This document shows, piece after piece, positions 26,913 through 34,348 of a DNA stretch of 64,000 nt (the first letter of the stretch is position 1; every line of letters starts with the position of its first letter). The stretch lies in contig JAEUVV010000013.1 in the NCBI GenBank assembly GCA_016786705.1, positions 372,001 through 436,000 of the forward strand, in the 5' to 3' direction. The translations under genes were made by a program, and so were the position numbers. The notes under the pieces are model-generated. The model ran no database searches. It saw only the letters and a program-made list of their open reading frames with translations, and was not told the DNA's origin. The DNA comes from Taibaiella sp. Its GTDB lineage: Bacteria; Bacteroidota; Bacteroidia; Chitinophagales; Chitinophagaceae.

Positions 26913-27509
26913 ATGGCCACCCAAAAAGCAACTGCTGCTACCAAAAAAGCAGCACCTAAAAAAGCCGCGACAAAAAGAGTAGCAGCAAAAAGTACAGCAG
27001 CCAAAACTCCAGCCAAAAAGGGAGCGGCAAAAGAATTAAAAGATCTCTTTGAAGACGCGTTAAAAGACATTTACTGGGCAGAGAAGGCTTTAACCAAAGC
27101 GCTCCCTAAAATGGAAAAGAATGCCAGCGACCCTAAGCTAAAAAAAGCAATTGCCCGGCACCTTGAAGAGACACAAACGCACATCAGCCGCCTGGAAGAC
27201 TGTTTCTCAGCTATAGGCAAGAAAGCAGTAGCTAAGAAATGTGATGCGATGCAGGGATTGCTGGATGAAGGTAAAAGCATCATGGAAGAAACCGTAGCCG
27301 GGCCGGTAAGAGATGCGGGCATTATTGCTGCCGCGCAAAAAGTGGAGCATTATGAAATAGCCTCTTACGGCACATTAGCCGCCTACGCTAAAGTACTTGA
27401 CCAAAAGAAGTGTTTGAAGCCGCTTCTGGCAACCCTTGCAGAAGAAAAAGCTTGTGATGAATTACTCACCAGTATCGCGGATACAGGCCTGAATTCGGAA
27501 GCTAAATAA
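26913..27509 (+). CDS. DUF892 (YciE/YciF) ferritin-like protein with histone-like N-tail
   Basis: This 198-residue protein opens with about 40 residues of Lys/Ala/Pro repeats (KKAAPKKAATKR) resembling histone H1 tails. A complete DUF892 four-helix domain follows, from ELKDLFEDALKDIYWAEKAL to LLTSIADTGLNSEAK. The domain includes the conserved helix pattern ETQTHISRLEDCF and KVEHYEIASYGTL. DUF892 proteins are stress-induced ferritin-like dimers. The basic tail suggests nucleic-acid binding, perhaps DNA protection like Dps. It is convergent with the T9SS gene at 27691 and shares a bidirectional terminator. Confidence 0.9.
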   Translation: MATQKATAATKKAAPKKAATKRVAAKSTAAKTPAKKGAAKELKDLFEDALKDIYWAEKALTKALPKMEKNASDPKLKKAIARHLEETQTHISRLEDCFSAIGKKAVAKKCDAMQGLLDEGKSIMEETVAGPVRDAGIIAAAQKVEHYEIASYGTLAAYAKVLDQKKCLKPLLATLAEEKACDELLTSIADTGLNSEAK

Positions 27510-27625
27510 CCATTATGATGAAACATTACAATGCAGGCTATCAATGAGTCTGTGCCTACGCAAATACGGAAATCTAAACCGCTACACCGAAGCGCGCTAC
27601 TGTCATCCGCGTATATCATAAAAAC

Positions 27626-27655
27626 AAAATGGGTTGCACTAAAGCAACCCATTTT
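27626..27655. terminator. Bidirectional terminator between convergent genes
   Basis: AAAATGGGTTGC and its exact complement GCAACCCATTTT form a 12-bp stem with a 6-nt loop. T-runs follow on both strands. It serves the DUF892 gene (plus) and the T9SS gene (minus). Confidence 0.9.
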
Positions 27656-27690
27656 TAAACCTATCAATAAACGCGATAATTTAATAAATA

Positions 27691-29031
27691 CTATTTAACG
27701 ACTTTATAAACCTCTGTAACAGCATTCGATTTGATAATCTGTATGAAATAAAATCCGCTGGCGAATTTTGAAAAATCAATTGTTTCAACTTTCTGTGTTG
27801 TTTTAAAAACAACATTATTCGTGATATTCATAACGCGTAGCTCTTTAATGCTTTCCCAATTCAGCCCTGTAATATGTAATTCGTCCTGGACCGGCACAGG
27901 AAATATTTTCACAGCTTCATCACTGCTTCTGTTTAGCATAACAACCTGTGAATAGGTAGTTGTGCCATCCAGGTCAACAGACATCAGCTTGTAAAAATTT
28001 GTTCCGCTATTCGGCTGCCTATCAGAAAAACGGTAACTTTTTAACTCCGAACTGTTTCCGGCAGCTGCAACGTTACCGATATTCTGGAAAGCATGTCCAT
28101 CAGTGCTTCTTAATATTTCAAAATGGCTGCTTAATTGCTCTTTAGCAGTTTCCCACCGGAGTTCATTTATGCCCTGCTGTATAGAACCCGAAAAATGACT
28201 TAACCTTACAGGAAGTACAGCTGTAGCGCAACTTGCACCGTCATTTGAACTGCTGGAGATAGAAGTACTGGTTTGGATAGCGGTGTTACCGGCCAGGCTT
28301 ATCTGGTAAAATACACCTGTGCTGTTATTGAAGGTATAAAGATTATCCGAATTAGCGTCTGAATAAGTCGCTCCATAATTTACACCCGTAGGAAGGTTGA
28401 CTACAGGCGTCGCGTCAAATGTAAGTGTATTGGTATTAATATTCAGTCTCGCGATTCTGCCTGTAGAGGCTACCCCGAGGAATAATCCGAGAGCGGCATT
28501 ATAAGTATAATCGGCGATTTGCGTGGTGTTGGATAAGGCATTGCCATAAGGTGAGTTGTCAATAATATACCCAAGCGTGGGATCAACTATTCTTAAGTAA
28601 GTTGATGCCCTGCTGGCATTAACGTCGACCACATAATAAATGCTGCTGGCCTGGTCCACCAATAACAAGTAGCCATTGGGGGTTACATCACCGGCAATAT
28701 AGTTACCGGCAGGCGGCAAATTGGGGATGGTAAAAGCTGTAGCTATACCGTTAGCATCTATCCGCACGACCTCAGAGTTTTGAAGATCATATCCCCAGAT
28801 CATATTATCAACCAGGTTGTAACCTATCGAATTGACGACTCTCCCGGTAATAGTCGCTATGGTAGTACGTTGTCCATTGTTAATGTTATACTGATACAAT
28901 ACAGAGGGAATACCGGCCCCGGTCGATACGACCTGGTAAGCAAAGTTAGAACAGGTAAACGGGGTATTTTGCGCATTTGAACTATTACAGAAAATTCCCA
29001 GAGCAAGAGATAATGTAAAAAGATGTTTCAT
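27691..29031 (-). CDS. Secreted propeller-like (DUF6923-type) protein with T9SS sorting domain
   Basis: From ATG at 29031 the protein is 446 residues and begins with a signal peptide (MKHLFTLSLALGIFCNSSNA). A frame reaching 29058 adds only nine residues before the signal. Residues 22-255 form repeated beta strands (SVLYQYNINNGQRTTIATI, NMIWGYDLQNSEVVRIDANG, GRIARLNINTNTLTFDA) like the DUF6923 beta-propeller domain found in surface proteins. A pre-sorting module (SSHFEILRSTDG) and the sorting domain (KIFPVPVQDELHITG ... FASGFYFIQIIKS) end the protein. It is exported by T9SS and its ligand is unknown. Confidence 0.87.
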   Translation of the reverse strand: MKHLFTLSLALGIFCNSSNAQNTPFTCSNFAYQVVSTGAGIPSVLYQYNINNGQRTTIATITGRVVNSIGYNLVDNMIWGYDLQNSEVVRIDANGIATAFTIPNLPPAGNYIAGDVTPNGYLLLVDQASSIYYVVDVNASRASTYLRIVDPTLGYIIDNSPYGNALSNTTQIADYTYNAALGLFLGVASTGRIARLNINTNTLTFDATPVVNLPTGVNYGATYSDANSDNLYTFNNSTGVFYQISLAGNTAIQTSTSISSSSNDGASCATAVLPVRLSHFSGSIQQGINELRWETAKEQLSSHFEILRSTDGHAFQNIGNVAAAGNSSELKSYRFSDRQPNSGTNFYKLMSVDLDGTTTYSQVVMLNRSSDEAVKIFPVPVQDELHITGLNWESIKELRVMNITNNVVFKTTQKVETIDFSKFASGFYFIQIIKSNAVTEVYKVVK

Positions 29032-29414
29032 ATGTATTTTTGCTTTAAAAGTAATCAATTATAATTAAAGACGGCCAGATATTGAAAAGAAACGGGCCGG
29101 AGCTTTAATTATGCTCAAAGAACGGATATTGCAGCTTATACAATTGCCCTATAGAAGTCTTTCAACACTATTTGGTTGAGTATTGATTGGTGGCAGGTCA
29201 TTTTAATTTGAAATAGTTCAGGGATAATTTTAAATCTATAGCGTCTGATTGATTCACCTATTCATTGGAGGTCTTGTAACTTTCGCCCCACTTACTGCAT
29301 ATTCTATGTTTTTATTTCTGAGCGCTTCCTTACCGTTACACTAGGGTACAGATTGCAGATAGTATGAAGGCAAACCGGACAGGATATTGCCCAGCAGCTC
29401 CGCAAAGAAAATGA
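29032..29414. other. Intergenic region, nothing recognised
   Basis: About 380 bp between two minus-strand genes. I see no ORF with family features, no stable hairpin with a T-tract and no perfect TAnnTTTG box. The promoter of the T9SS gene should lie at its left end. Confidence 0.3.
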
Positions 29415-30314
29415 TTAAGCAGCCCTGAATTGGGAGGGAGAAAGGTGCAAATGTTTTTTAAAGAAGGCGCTGAAATGTGCAGCTTCTTCAAAACCCAGGC
29501 TATAAGCAATCTCTGAGATAGCCCAGGTGCTATGTTTGAGCATAATTTTTGCCTCACGCATTATCCTTTCGGCAATAAGCTCAGAGGTGGTCTTATTGGT
29601 GGTTTCCTTTACAGATTTATTAAGATGATTAACGTGTACAGCCATTTGTCCGGCAAACGCCGAGGCGCTTCGCAATGGAATGCCATCTATAGTATTGCTT
29701 ACCGGGAACTGGCGTTCAAGCAATTCCATAAACAATTGCGTGATCCGCCTTTTGGCATCAGTTTTTTCCATTAAAATGCTTGTTGATGGACGCATTTTTA
29801 GTGCCGTATGAATCATTTGAAAAACCAGGTTACGCAATACATCATCCTTATACTCAAAGTTGGATTGCTGCTCATCCATAAGCTGAGCGCACATTCCCTT
29901 AAGCTGTACCGTTTCTTCTTCATTTAATTCGTAAACCGGGTATCCTCCGGGTTGAAAAAAGGGATATTTTTTGATATCCCCGAAACCTTCAAAAAACGGT
30001 TCGGTAAAAATACAACTAAACCCTTCCTGGATGGCATCTAGAGGCTCCCAGTTATAGGGGATGAACGGGCTGGCAAACAAAAGCCCGTTTTCTGCGATCT
30101 CAAAACTTTTATCGGCATAGTGGATTTTACTTTTCCCCGAGACCACGCATATCTTAAAATAATCCTTTTTGCCATAAGCAACGGCTTCCTCTCCGTCCGG
30201 GGATAAATTTTCTATTCGAAATACGTTAAAATGGCCAACTTCCCTGTTAAGATCATGAGTTTTGAGAAAAGGACGTTTTGCATAATAGTCTTCAACGGTT
30301 TCTGTTTTTATCAT
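29415..30314 (-). CDS. AraC-family transcriptional regulator
   Basis: From ATG at 30314, preceded by an AGAGAG ribosome-binding-like sequence, the protein is 299 residues. An upstream extension to 30389 is possible but has no support. The N-terminal cupin-like sensor (NVFRIENLSPDGEEAVAYG ... NGLLFASPFIPYNWEP) is followed by a C-terminal double HTH (about 195-299: FAGQMAVHVNHLNKSVKETT, and ISEIAYSLGFEEAAHFSAFF). The last helix HLHLSPSQFRAA is typical. It lies 152 bp downstream of a SnoaL-like gene on the same strand and may regulate it. Confidence 0.92.
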   Translation of the reverse strand: MIKTETVEDYYAKRPFLKTHDLNREVGHFNVFRIENLSPDGEEAVAYGKKDYFKICVVSGKSKIHYADKSFEIAENGLLFASPFIPYNWEPLDAIQEGFSCIFTEPFFEGFGDIKKYPFFQPGGYPVYELNEEETVQLKGMCAQLMDEQQSNFEYKDDVLRNLVFQMIHTALKMRPSTSILMEKTDAKRRITQLFMELLERQFPVSNTIDGIPLRSASAFAGQMAVHVNHLNKSVKETTNKTTSELIAERIMREAKIMLKHSTWAISEIAYSLGFEEAAHFSAFFKKHLHLSPSQFRAA

Positions 30315-30466
30315 TTTATCTCTCTTCTTGTCCGGAGTAAAAAAACTACTTGTAGGAGCAAAATTAGCTAAAATAAAATTTATAGTCATAATGAAGCAAG
30401 GGTAAACAATGATGGATAAGCCGGAATCCCGGTACAGGATCCCGGCATTAAATACTTAATCACACG

Positions 30467-30910
30467 CTATTCTTTAACAAAGTCACTCAAAGGTGCTTCG
30501 ATAGCTTCCAGGGCGACTAGCGGGTTCCAGAAGTCTACATACCGTATGATTTTTCCAGCCTCATCGGTTGTTACTACAGAAATATATTTTTGAATATAGG
30601 GTTTGCCGGTGGCAATTGCATACCCGTCGCTGGTGAATTCAGCAATAACTAATGCAGGATCTTCTGTAGCGTGAAAATGCAGGTTATGAAAATCTACTTT
30701 AAAATGTTTGGGAAAGTTACGCATGTATTCAAACAGTTCGCTTTTCCCACTAACAAGTTTCGGAAAATCTTTTGGTCCATAAGGAAATTCCAATATACCG
30801 TCTTCCTTAAACAGGTCAACCCATTCTTCAATTCTGCCGGAAGCTAAAAATGATAAATGGTTTTTAAATGTCAATTGCGCAGCGTTCCTGATTTGTTCTT
30901 GAGTGTTCAT
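30467..30910 (-). CDS. SnoaL-like/NTF2-superfamily protein
   Basis: This 147-residue protein follows the SnoaL/PhzA-PhzB pattern: helix RNAAQLTFKNHLSFLASGRIEEWVDLF, strand DGILEFPYGPKDFP, helix SELFEYMRNFPKHF, then long curved strands ending GKIIRYVDFWNPLVALEA. It is likely a small-molecule isomerase, cyclase or binding protein with a cone-shaped pocket. The substrate is unknown. It probably has its own promoter at 30979 and is followed by an AraC gene. Confidence 0.85.
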   Translation of the reverse strand: MNTQEQIRNAAQLTFKNHLSFLASGRIEEWVDLFKEDGILEFPYGPKDFPKLVSGKSELFEYMRNFPKHFKVDFHNLHFHATEDPALVIAEFTSDGYAIATGKPYIQKYISVVTTDEAGKIIRYVDFWNPLVALEAIEAPLSDFVKE

Positions 30911-30978
30911 AATACTTAATTTTTAATGGTTAATTGTTATTATTTGATTAGCCTGATCAGTTGCTAAATTTGATAATT

Positions 30979-30986
30979 CAAAATTA
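30979..30986 (-). promoter_or_regulatory. Predicted -7 element of the SnoaL-like gene
   Basis: The minus strand reads TAATTTTG (TAnnTTTG), 68 bp upstream of the start codon. The plus-strand box TAAATTTG at 30965-30972 faces it, making an approximate inverted repeat (CTAA...TTAG) that could be an operator. Confidence 0.45.
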
Positions 30987-31387
30987 GTTTAACCACCAGC
31001 TCCGCTGTTTTTAAAAATCAAACTATAACTTATATAAATCAATCAAAAACGGCATTTCGCAAAAAAAGCAGCAAATAGATACTGTATTTGCTGCATAATA
31101 AGGTTGTAATGTTGTCTTTTATTATATGGTTTAGACCGGGAGCTTCCGATAGAATATTATCGCTTTTTCAAAGCTGTAATCTGCCGATTCTATGTTACAT
31201 TGAATTTTGGTAACATTTGCATAACGTCTGAATAGATATGGTTAGTAATTGCATAAATTAAGCTAACATAATTTCAGTATGATTCAGCTCAACAAATGGA
31301 GTCTGCAAGTACTCTATTTGCTTGGTTCATCGAGACCTGCATTTGTTGATTTGACATGACTAAATATTAATTGGGAATATTTATTGC
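30987..31387. other. Divergent intergenic region
   Basis: About 400 bp between the SnoaL-like gene and the divergent AraC gene, with no ORF supported. TGTTAC (31193-31198) and GTAACA (31210-31215) form a small inverted repeat that could be a regulator site. Confidence 0.35.
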
Positions 31388-31395
31388 TAAATTTG
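31388..31395 (+). promoter_or_regulatory. Predicted -7 element of the AraC gene at 31413
   Basis: TAAATTTG matches TAnnTTTG and ends 17 bp before the ATG, giving a very short leader. This supports the start at 31413 over the internal Met at 31446. Confidence 0.55.
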
Positions 31396-31412
31396 GAACA
31401 GAATAAAAATGA

Positions 31413-32285
31413 ATGCCGCAAAAATCTTCCATACCTGTAAATCCAATGCAAACCGAATCCGGCACAGGTGTCTTTATTCAGAAAATAACACCTAAAGATT
31501 TTCATTTATACGAACAGCCAGGCCAGTTCAGCAGTATAAAAGAAGCTCACAGGGACGAGTATCATTTATTCTTCCTCCAGGAAAAAGGCTCCACCACTAT
31601 TGAAATTGACTTTAAGCAACATGTAATTAAACCTTTATCCGTTATTTTCATTCACCAACACCAGGTGCATAGAATTTTGGATGTTAAGAACGCAGTGGTA
31701 AACATCTGGGCAATCAGTAATGAAAACCTGAATTCCGGATATTTGAAACTGTTGAGCGACCTTACACCTGCCGAACCGCTGACTTTAAAACAAGAAACAT
31801 TTTCGGTTATTTCAGAAGCGGTATCCCTTTGTTTAAAACTGTCTGAAAGAAAGGAAGAAAAACTATACCCTTCATTGTTTACAGGAAGCTGTGCTACTTT
31901 AACCGGCCTTGTAATTTCACAGTATTTAGTCCACTCGAAACCCTTAGATAAACTTTCCCGGTTTGAACTTTTAACCAGGTCATTCAAATTAGCCCTGGAG
32001 CAGCATTTCATTAAAGACAAGCGACCAGCCTGCTACGCCCGGAAATTAAACATTTCCGTTCCCTACCTGAATGAGTGTGTTAAAAACACAACCGGGTTTC
32101 CTGTTTCTTATCATATTCAGCAGCGCATTATCCTGGAAGCCAAGCGATTGCTTTATCATTCGAATAAATCAGTTAAGGAAATTGCAGCCGAACTGGGTTA
32201 TGAAGATTATGCCTACTTTTCCCGGCTATTTAATAAAACAACCGGGATGAGCGCCTTAACGTTCAGAAATAAAAACCGCGATTAA
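31413..32285 (+). CDS. AraC-family transcriptional regulator
   Basis: This 290-residue protein has an N-terminal sensor barrel (YHLFFLQEKGSTTIEIDFKQ, PLSVIFIHQHQVHRI) and a C-terminal AraC HTH pair at about residues 185-290. HTH motifs include CYARKLNISVPYLNECVKNT and VKEIAAELGYEDYAYFSRLF, ending FNKTTGMSALTFRNK. It lies 81 bp upstream of a siderophore-interacting-protein gene on the same strand. This AraC/SIP arrangement recurs in Bacteroidota, so the downstream gene is the probable target. Confidence 0.93.
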   Translation: MPQKSSIPVNPMQTESGTGVFIQKITPKDFHLYEQPGQFSSIKEAHRDEYHLFFLQEKGSTTIEIDFKQHVIKPLSVIFIHQHQVHRILDVKNAVVNIWAISNENLNSGYLKLLSDLTPAEPLTLKQETFSVISEAVSLCLKLSERKEEKLYPSLFTGSCATLTGLVISQYLVHSKPLDKLSRFELLTRSFKLALEQHFIKDKRPACYARKLNISVPYLNECVKNTTGFPVSYHIQQRIILEAKRLLYHSNKSVKEIAAELGYEDYAYFSRLFNKTTGMSALTFRNKNRD

Positions 32286-32366
32286 TCCTATACTTACCGC
32301 TTTAATTCCATTGTTTCCCCTCCCCTTATACTGTTCCTTTGTATTATGATTTTAATACGATGAACA

Positions 32367-33083
32367 ATGATTTCCAAATTACCAAAGTGGGCGGCTGACT
32401 GGACAGAAAAAGCGGGCGCTATAATGTCCGGTATGAGAATATTGGATGTGGCTTACATTAGTCCGAATATAAAGAGAATACGTTTCCAGGGCGATATATC
32501 ACGCATGAACTTCCAGATCGGCTATGCCCATGTTATTCGCGTAAGCGATACAGAATTCAGGAACTATACCGCATCCTACCATAATGCCGATGAGGGAATT
32601 CTGGATATTATTTTTCACATTCACGGCAATGGTGCCGGAAGCCGGTACATCGACGGTTTGCAACCGGATGATGCATTGCGCATCAGTATTCCCAGGGGCA
32701 AAAAAATGTATGAGCCAAGCATAAAACGACAATTTATTTTTGGTGATGAAACCTCTTTGGGGCTTGCCTGCTCCATTTTGCCCATTCTTCAGAAGAACAA
32801 GCATGAATATCAATTTTATTTTGAACTGGACGATGCGCACCAAAACGTCCCTGAGTTACTAGGTTTGAAAAACTATACTGTGTTTTCAAAAAAGAACACA
32901 TTCAGAAACGAACAATGGGTCGATGAGCTCCCGGTTTTAAATACAAAAGAATGGAATACCGCCAATTTTATATTGACGGGAAACGCAAAATCGGTTCAGA
33001 CATTCAGGAAGAAATTGAAAGAGCAATCAAGCGGCAACATCGCTTCACAAGGCTATTGGCTTGAGGGAAAAAAAGGATTATAA
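32367..33083 (+). CDS. Siderophore-interacting protein family flavin reductase
   Basis: This 238-residue protein is a ferredoxin-reductase-like SIP. The FAD-binding barrel holds RNYTAS (about residues 65-70, matching the RxYT motif) and the NAD(P)H-type half starts FGDETSLGLACSIL. The C-terminal GYWLEGKKGL resembles the conserved GYW-R-G end of the family. Such enzymes reduce Fe3+-siderophores in the cytoplasm to release iron. An AraC gene precedes it. The shared bidirectional terminator at 33149 follows. Confidence 0.88.
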   Translation: MISKLPKWAADWTEKAGAIMSGMRILDVAYISPNIKRIRFQGDISRMNFQIGYAHVIRVSDTEFRNYTASYHNADEGILDIIFHIHGNGAGSRYIDGLQPDDALRISIPRGKKMYEPSIKRQFIFGDETSLGLACSILPILQKNKHEYQFYFELDDAHQNVPELLGLKNYTVFSKKNTFRNEQWVDELPVLNTKEWNTANFILTGNAKSVQTFRKKLKEQSSGNIASQGYWLEGKKGL

Positions 33084-33148
33084 AAACAGGACAGTATAGA
33101 ACCAGCAGCAAAACTTGTGGAGATAAAAAATAGCTTTGCCGTTAAATG

Positions 33149-33174
33149 AAAAAAGCACTCTTAGGAGTGCTTTT
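33149..33174. terminator. Bidirectional terminator (SIP gene and tRNA-Lys)
   Basis: AAAAAAGCACTC pairs with GAGTGCTTTT across a short TTAG loop. The minus strand gives a six-T tail just beyond the tRNA 3' end. The plus strand gives a shorter T-run after the SIP gene. Confidence 0.8.
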
Positions 33175-33176
33175 CG

Positions 33177-33249
33177 TGATCCCGCTGGGACTCGAACCCA
33201 GGGCCCATACATTAAAAGTGTATTGCTCTACCAACTGAGCTACGGAATC
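33177..33249 (-). tRNA. tRNA-Lys (anticodon TTT)
   Basis: The minus strand folds into a 73-nt cloverleaf. The acceptor stem is GATTCCG/CGGGATC with discriminator A. The D-arm is GCTC...GAGC, the anticodon stem ATACA/TGTAT with loop CTTTTAA, and the T-arm CTGGG-TTCGAGT-CCCAG. The anticodon is TTT (Lys). CCA is not encoded, as usual in this phylum. The terminator at 33149-33174 follows. Confidence 0.97.
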
Positions 33250-33449
33250 ATTCCCCCATCTTTCAAAAGCGCTATTGCTTTTGCGTTTAATGGAATGCAA
33301 AGGTAAAACGCCAATTTCATTCTTCCAAATTTAATTTTCAAATTCTTTCCTCAAAACCCCGGCTGATACAAAAAGCTATACGTGCCTCCAAAAGTATGAC
33401 CAGACCCGTGCAATTCAATCAATTGTTCCCCACTCTTCTTCAATAACCC

Positions 33450-33836
33450 TTATTTCCCTTTCTCCTGCAGCTCTAATTGATTTCTTAAATCATCTATTAT
33501 TCTTTGCAGGTCTCTTATCCGTTCATCCTTTTCTGCTATTAGTCTTTCATACAACCGCTCTTTTGAATGGTCTGCAAAATCTTCATCAGACTCCCGTGTA
33601 AAATTCTCTTCACGCTCTACTATCATAGCTCCTTCTCCGGTAAGCAGCCATGTTGGATTTATCTCTGGAAACACCCTTAAGATATTCTCTAACTTATCAA
33701 CACCTATGGTTTTATTATTTTTCAGCTGGCTGGCAAAAGAGCCATTCGACATGCCCGCTTCCCGTTCCAGCAAACTAACTGTAATACCTTTATAATCAAT
33801 ATACTGCTTAATTCTACTAAGGGTATTTTCTCCCAT
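33450..33836 (-). CDS. HTH repressor with C-terminal coiled coil
   Basis: This 128-residue protein has an XRE/CI-like N-terminal HTH (about residues 3-70: RIKQYIDYKGITVSLLERE, MSNGSFASQLKNNKTIG, INPTWLLTGEGAM), a form often seen in Bacteroidota phage-type repressors. The C-terminal heptad region RLYERLIAEKDERIRDLQRI (about 93-112) strongly resembles that of the HTH protein at 39375 (LYERMLQEKEAMITRYEQLI). It is divergent from the small protein at 33933 with repeated sites between them, like a CI/Cro pair. It may control the type I secretion module. Confidence 0.85.
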   Translation of the reverse strand: MGENTLSRIKQYIDYKGITVSLLEREAGMSNGSFASQLKNNKTIGVDKLENILRVFPEINPTWLLTGEGAMIVEREENFTRESDEDFADHSKERLYERLIAEKDERIRDLQRIIDDLRNQLELQEKGK

Positions 33837-33859
33837 CTTAATATATGTTTAGAAAATTT

Positions 33860-33908
33860 CTTATTAAATATTTGGACAGTAGGAAATATCTTATAATATT
33901 TGTACTGT
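33860..33908. promoter_or_regulatory. Repeated operator sites in a divergent promoter
   Basis: Two related blocks lie in direct orientation: 33860-33880 (CTTATTAAATATTTGGACAG plus T) and 33890-33908 (CTTATAATATTTGTACTGT). In addition ACAGTA...AAATAT and ATATTT..TACTGT form an imperfect inverted repeat at 33876-33908. They fill the 96 bp between the divergent HTH genes and likely bind the repressor. Confidence 0.6.
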
Positions 33909-33932
33909 TAAACAACGTAACATTTTAATCAA

Positions 33933-34124
33933 ATGAACAAAGGTAGCTCAAAAAAATATGACGCAAAGCGTGCCGAGGTCGTAAAGTTTATAGCCAAAGA
34001 AATGGGCGTAACGGAAGGCTACGTGCGCCAGTGCATCGCCGGCACTGCCACCTCGGGCAGAGCTGAAGAAATCAAAAGGGCATTCAATAAAAAATATGCC
34101 GAAGTCCAGCAACTACTTTCTTAA
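33933..34124 (+). CDS. Small predicted DNA-binding protein (Cro-like position)
   Basis: This 63-residue protein is basic and helical. AEVVKFIAKEMGVTEGYVRQ looks like an HTH, and the C-terminal helix AEEIKRAFNKKYAEVQQLL would aid dimerisation. It is transcribed divergently from the HTH-coiled-coil gene. A role as antirepressor or Cro-like switch is inferred from layout only. It is too short and lacks a double-Gly leader, so it is unlikely to be the secreted substrate of the exporter downstream. Confidence 0.7.
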   Translation: MNKGSSKKYDAKRAEVVKFIAKEMGVTEGYVRQCIAGTATSGRAEEIKRAFNKKYAEVQQLLS

Positions 34125-34348
34125 CCACTAAAACAAAACTCATATCCACCCTAAGCCCTGCACAAAAGTTAAGCTATGGAAAAATAAGCTAATACTATAG
34201 CCAGACCTATAGCTAGTCTGCTCCACAAGCCTGTACCGGCACACCCTTTCAGTAAGCCCCGTCTTACATCCGCGAACAAGTAATATGGTTCTGTCCACTT
34301 TTTATCAGGCCGCTTAGGATTCCCTAAAAACTAACCGCTGCTGCATCA

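Noticed and set aside
33177..33449. tRNA-Lys as the integration site of the island to its right
   Set aside because: The 3' end of the tRNA points left, toward the siderophore-interacting gene, whereas the secretion locus and island lie beyond its 5' end. I found no repeat of the tRNA 3' end at 39.8 or 50.5 kb, and no integrase.
33933..34124. 63-residue protein as the secreted peptide substrate of the C39 exporter
   Set aside because: It has no double-Gly leader and looks like a basic HTH protein divergent from a repressor.
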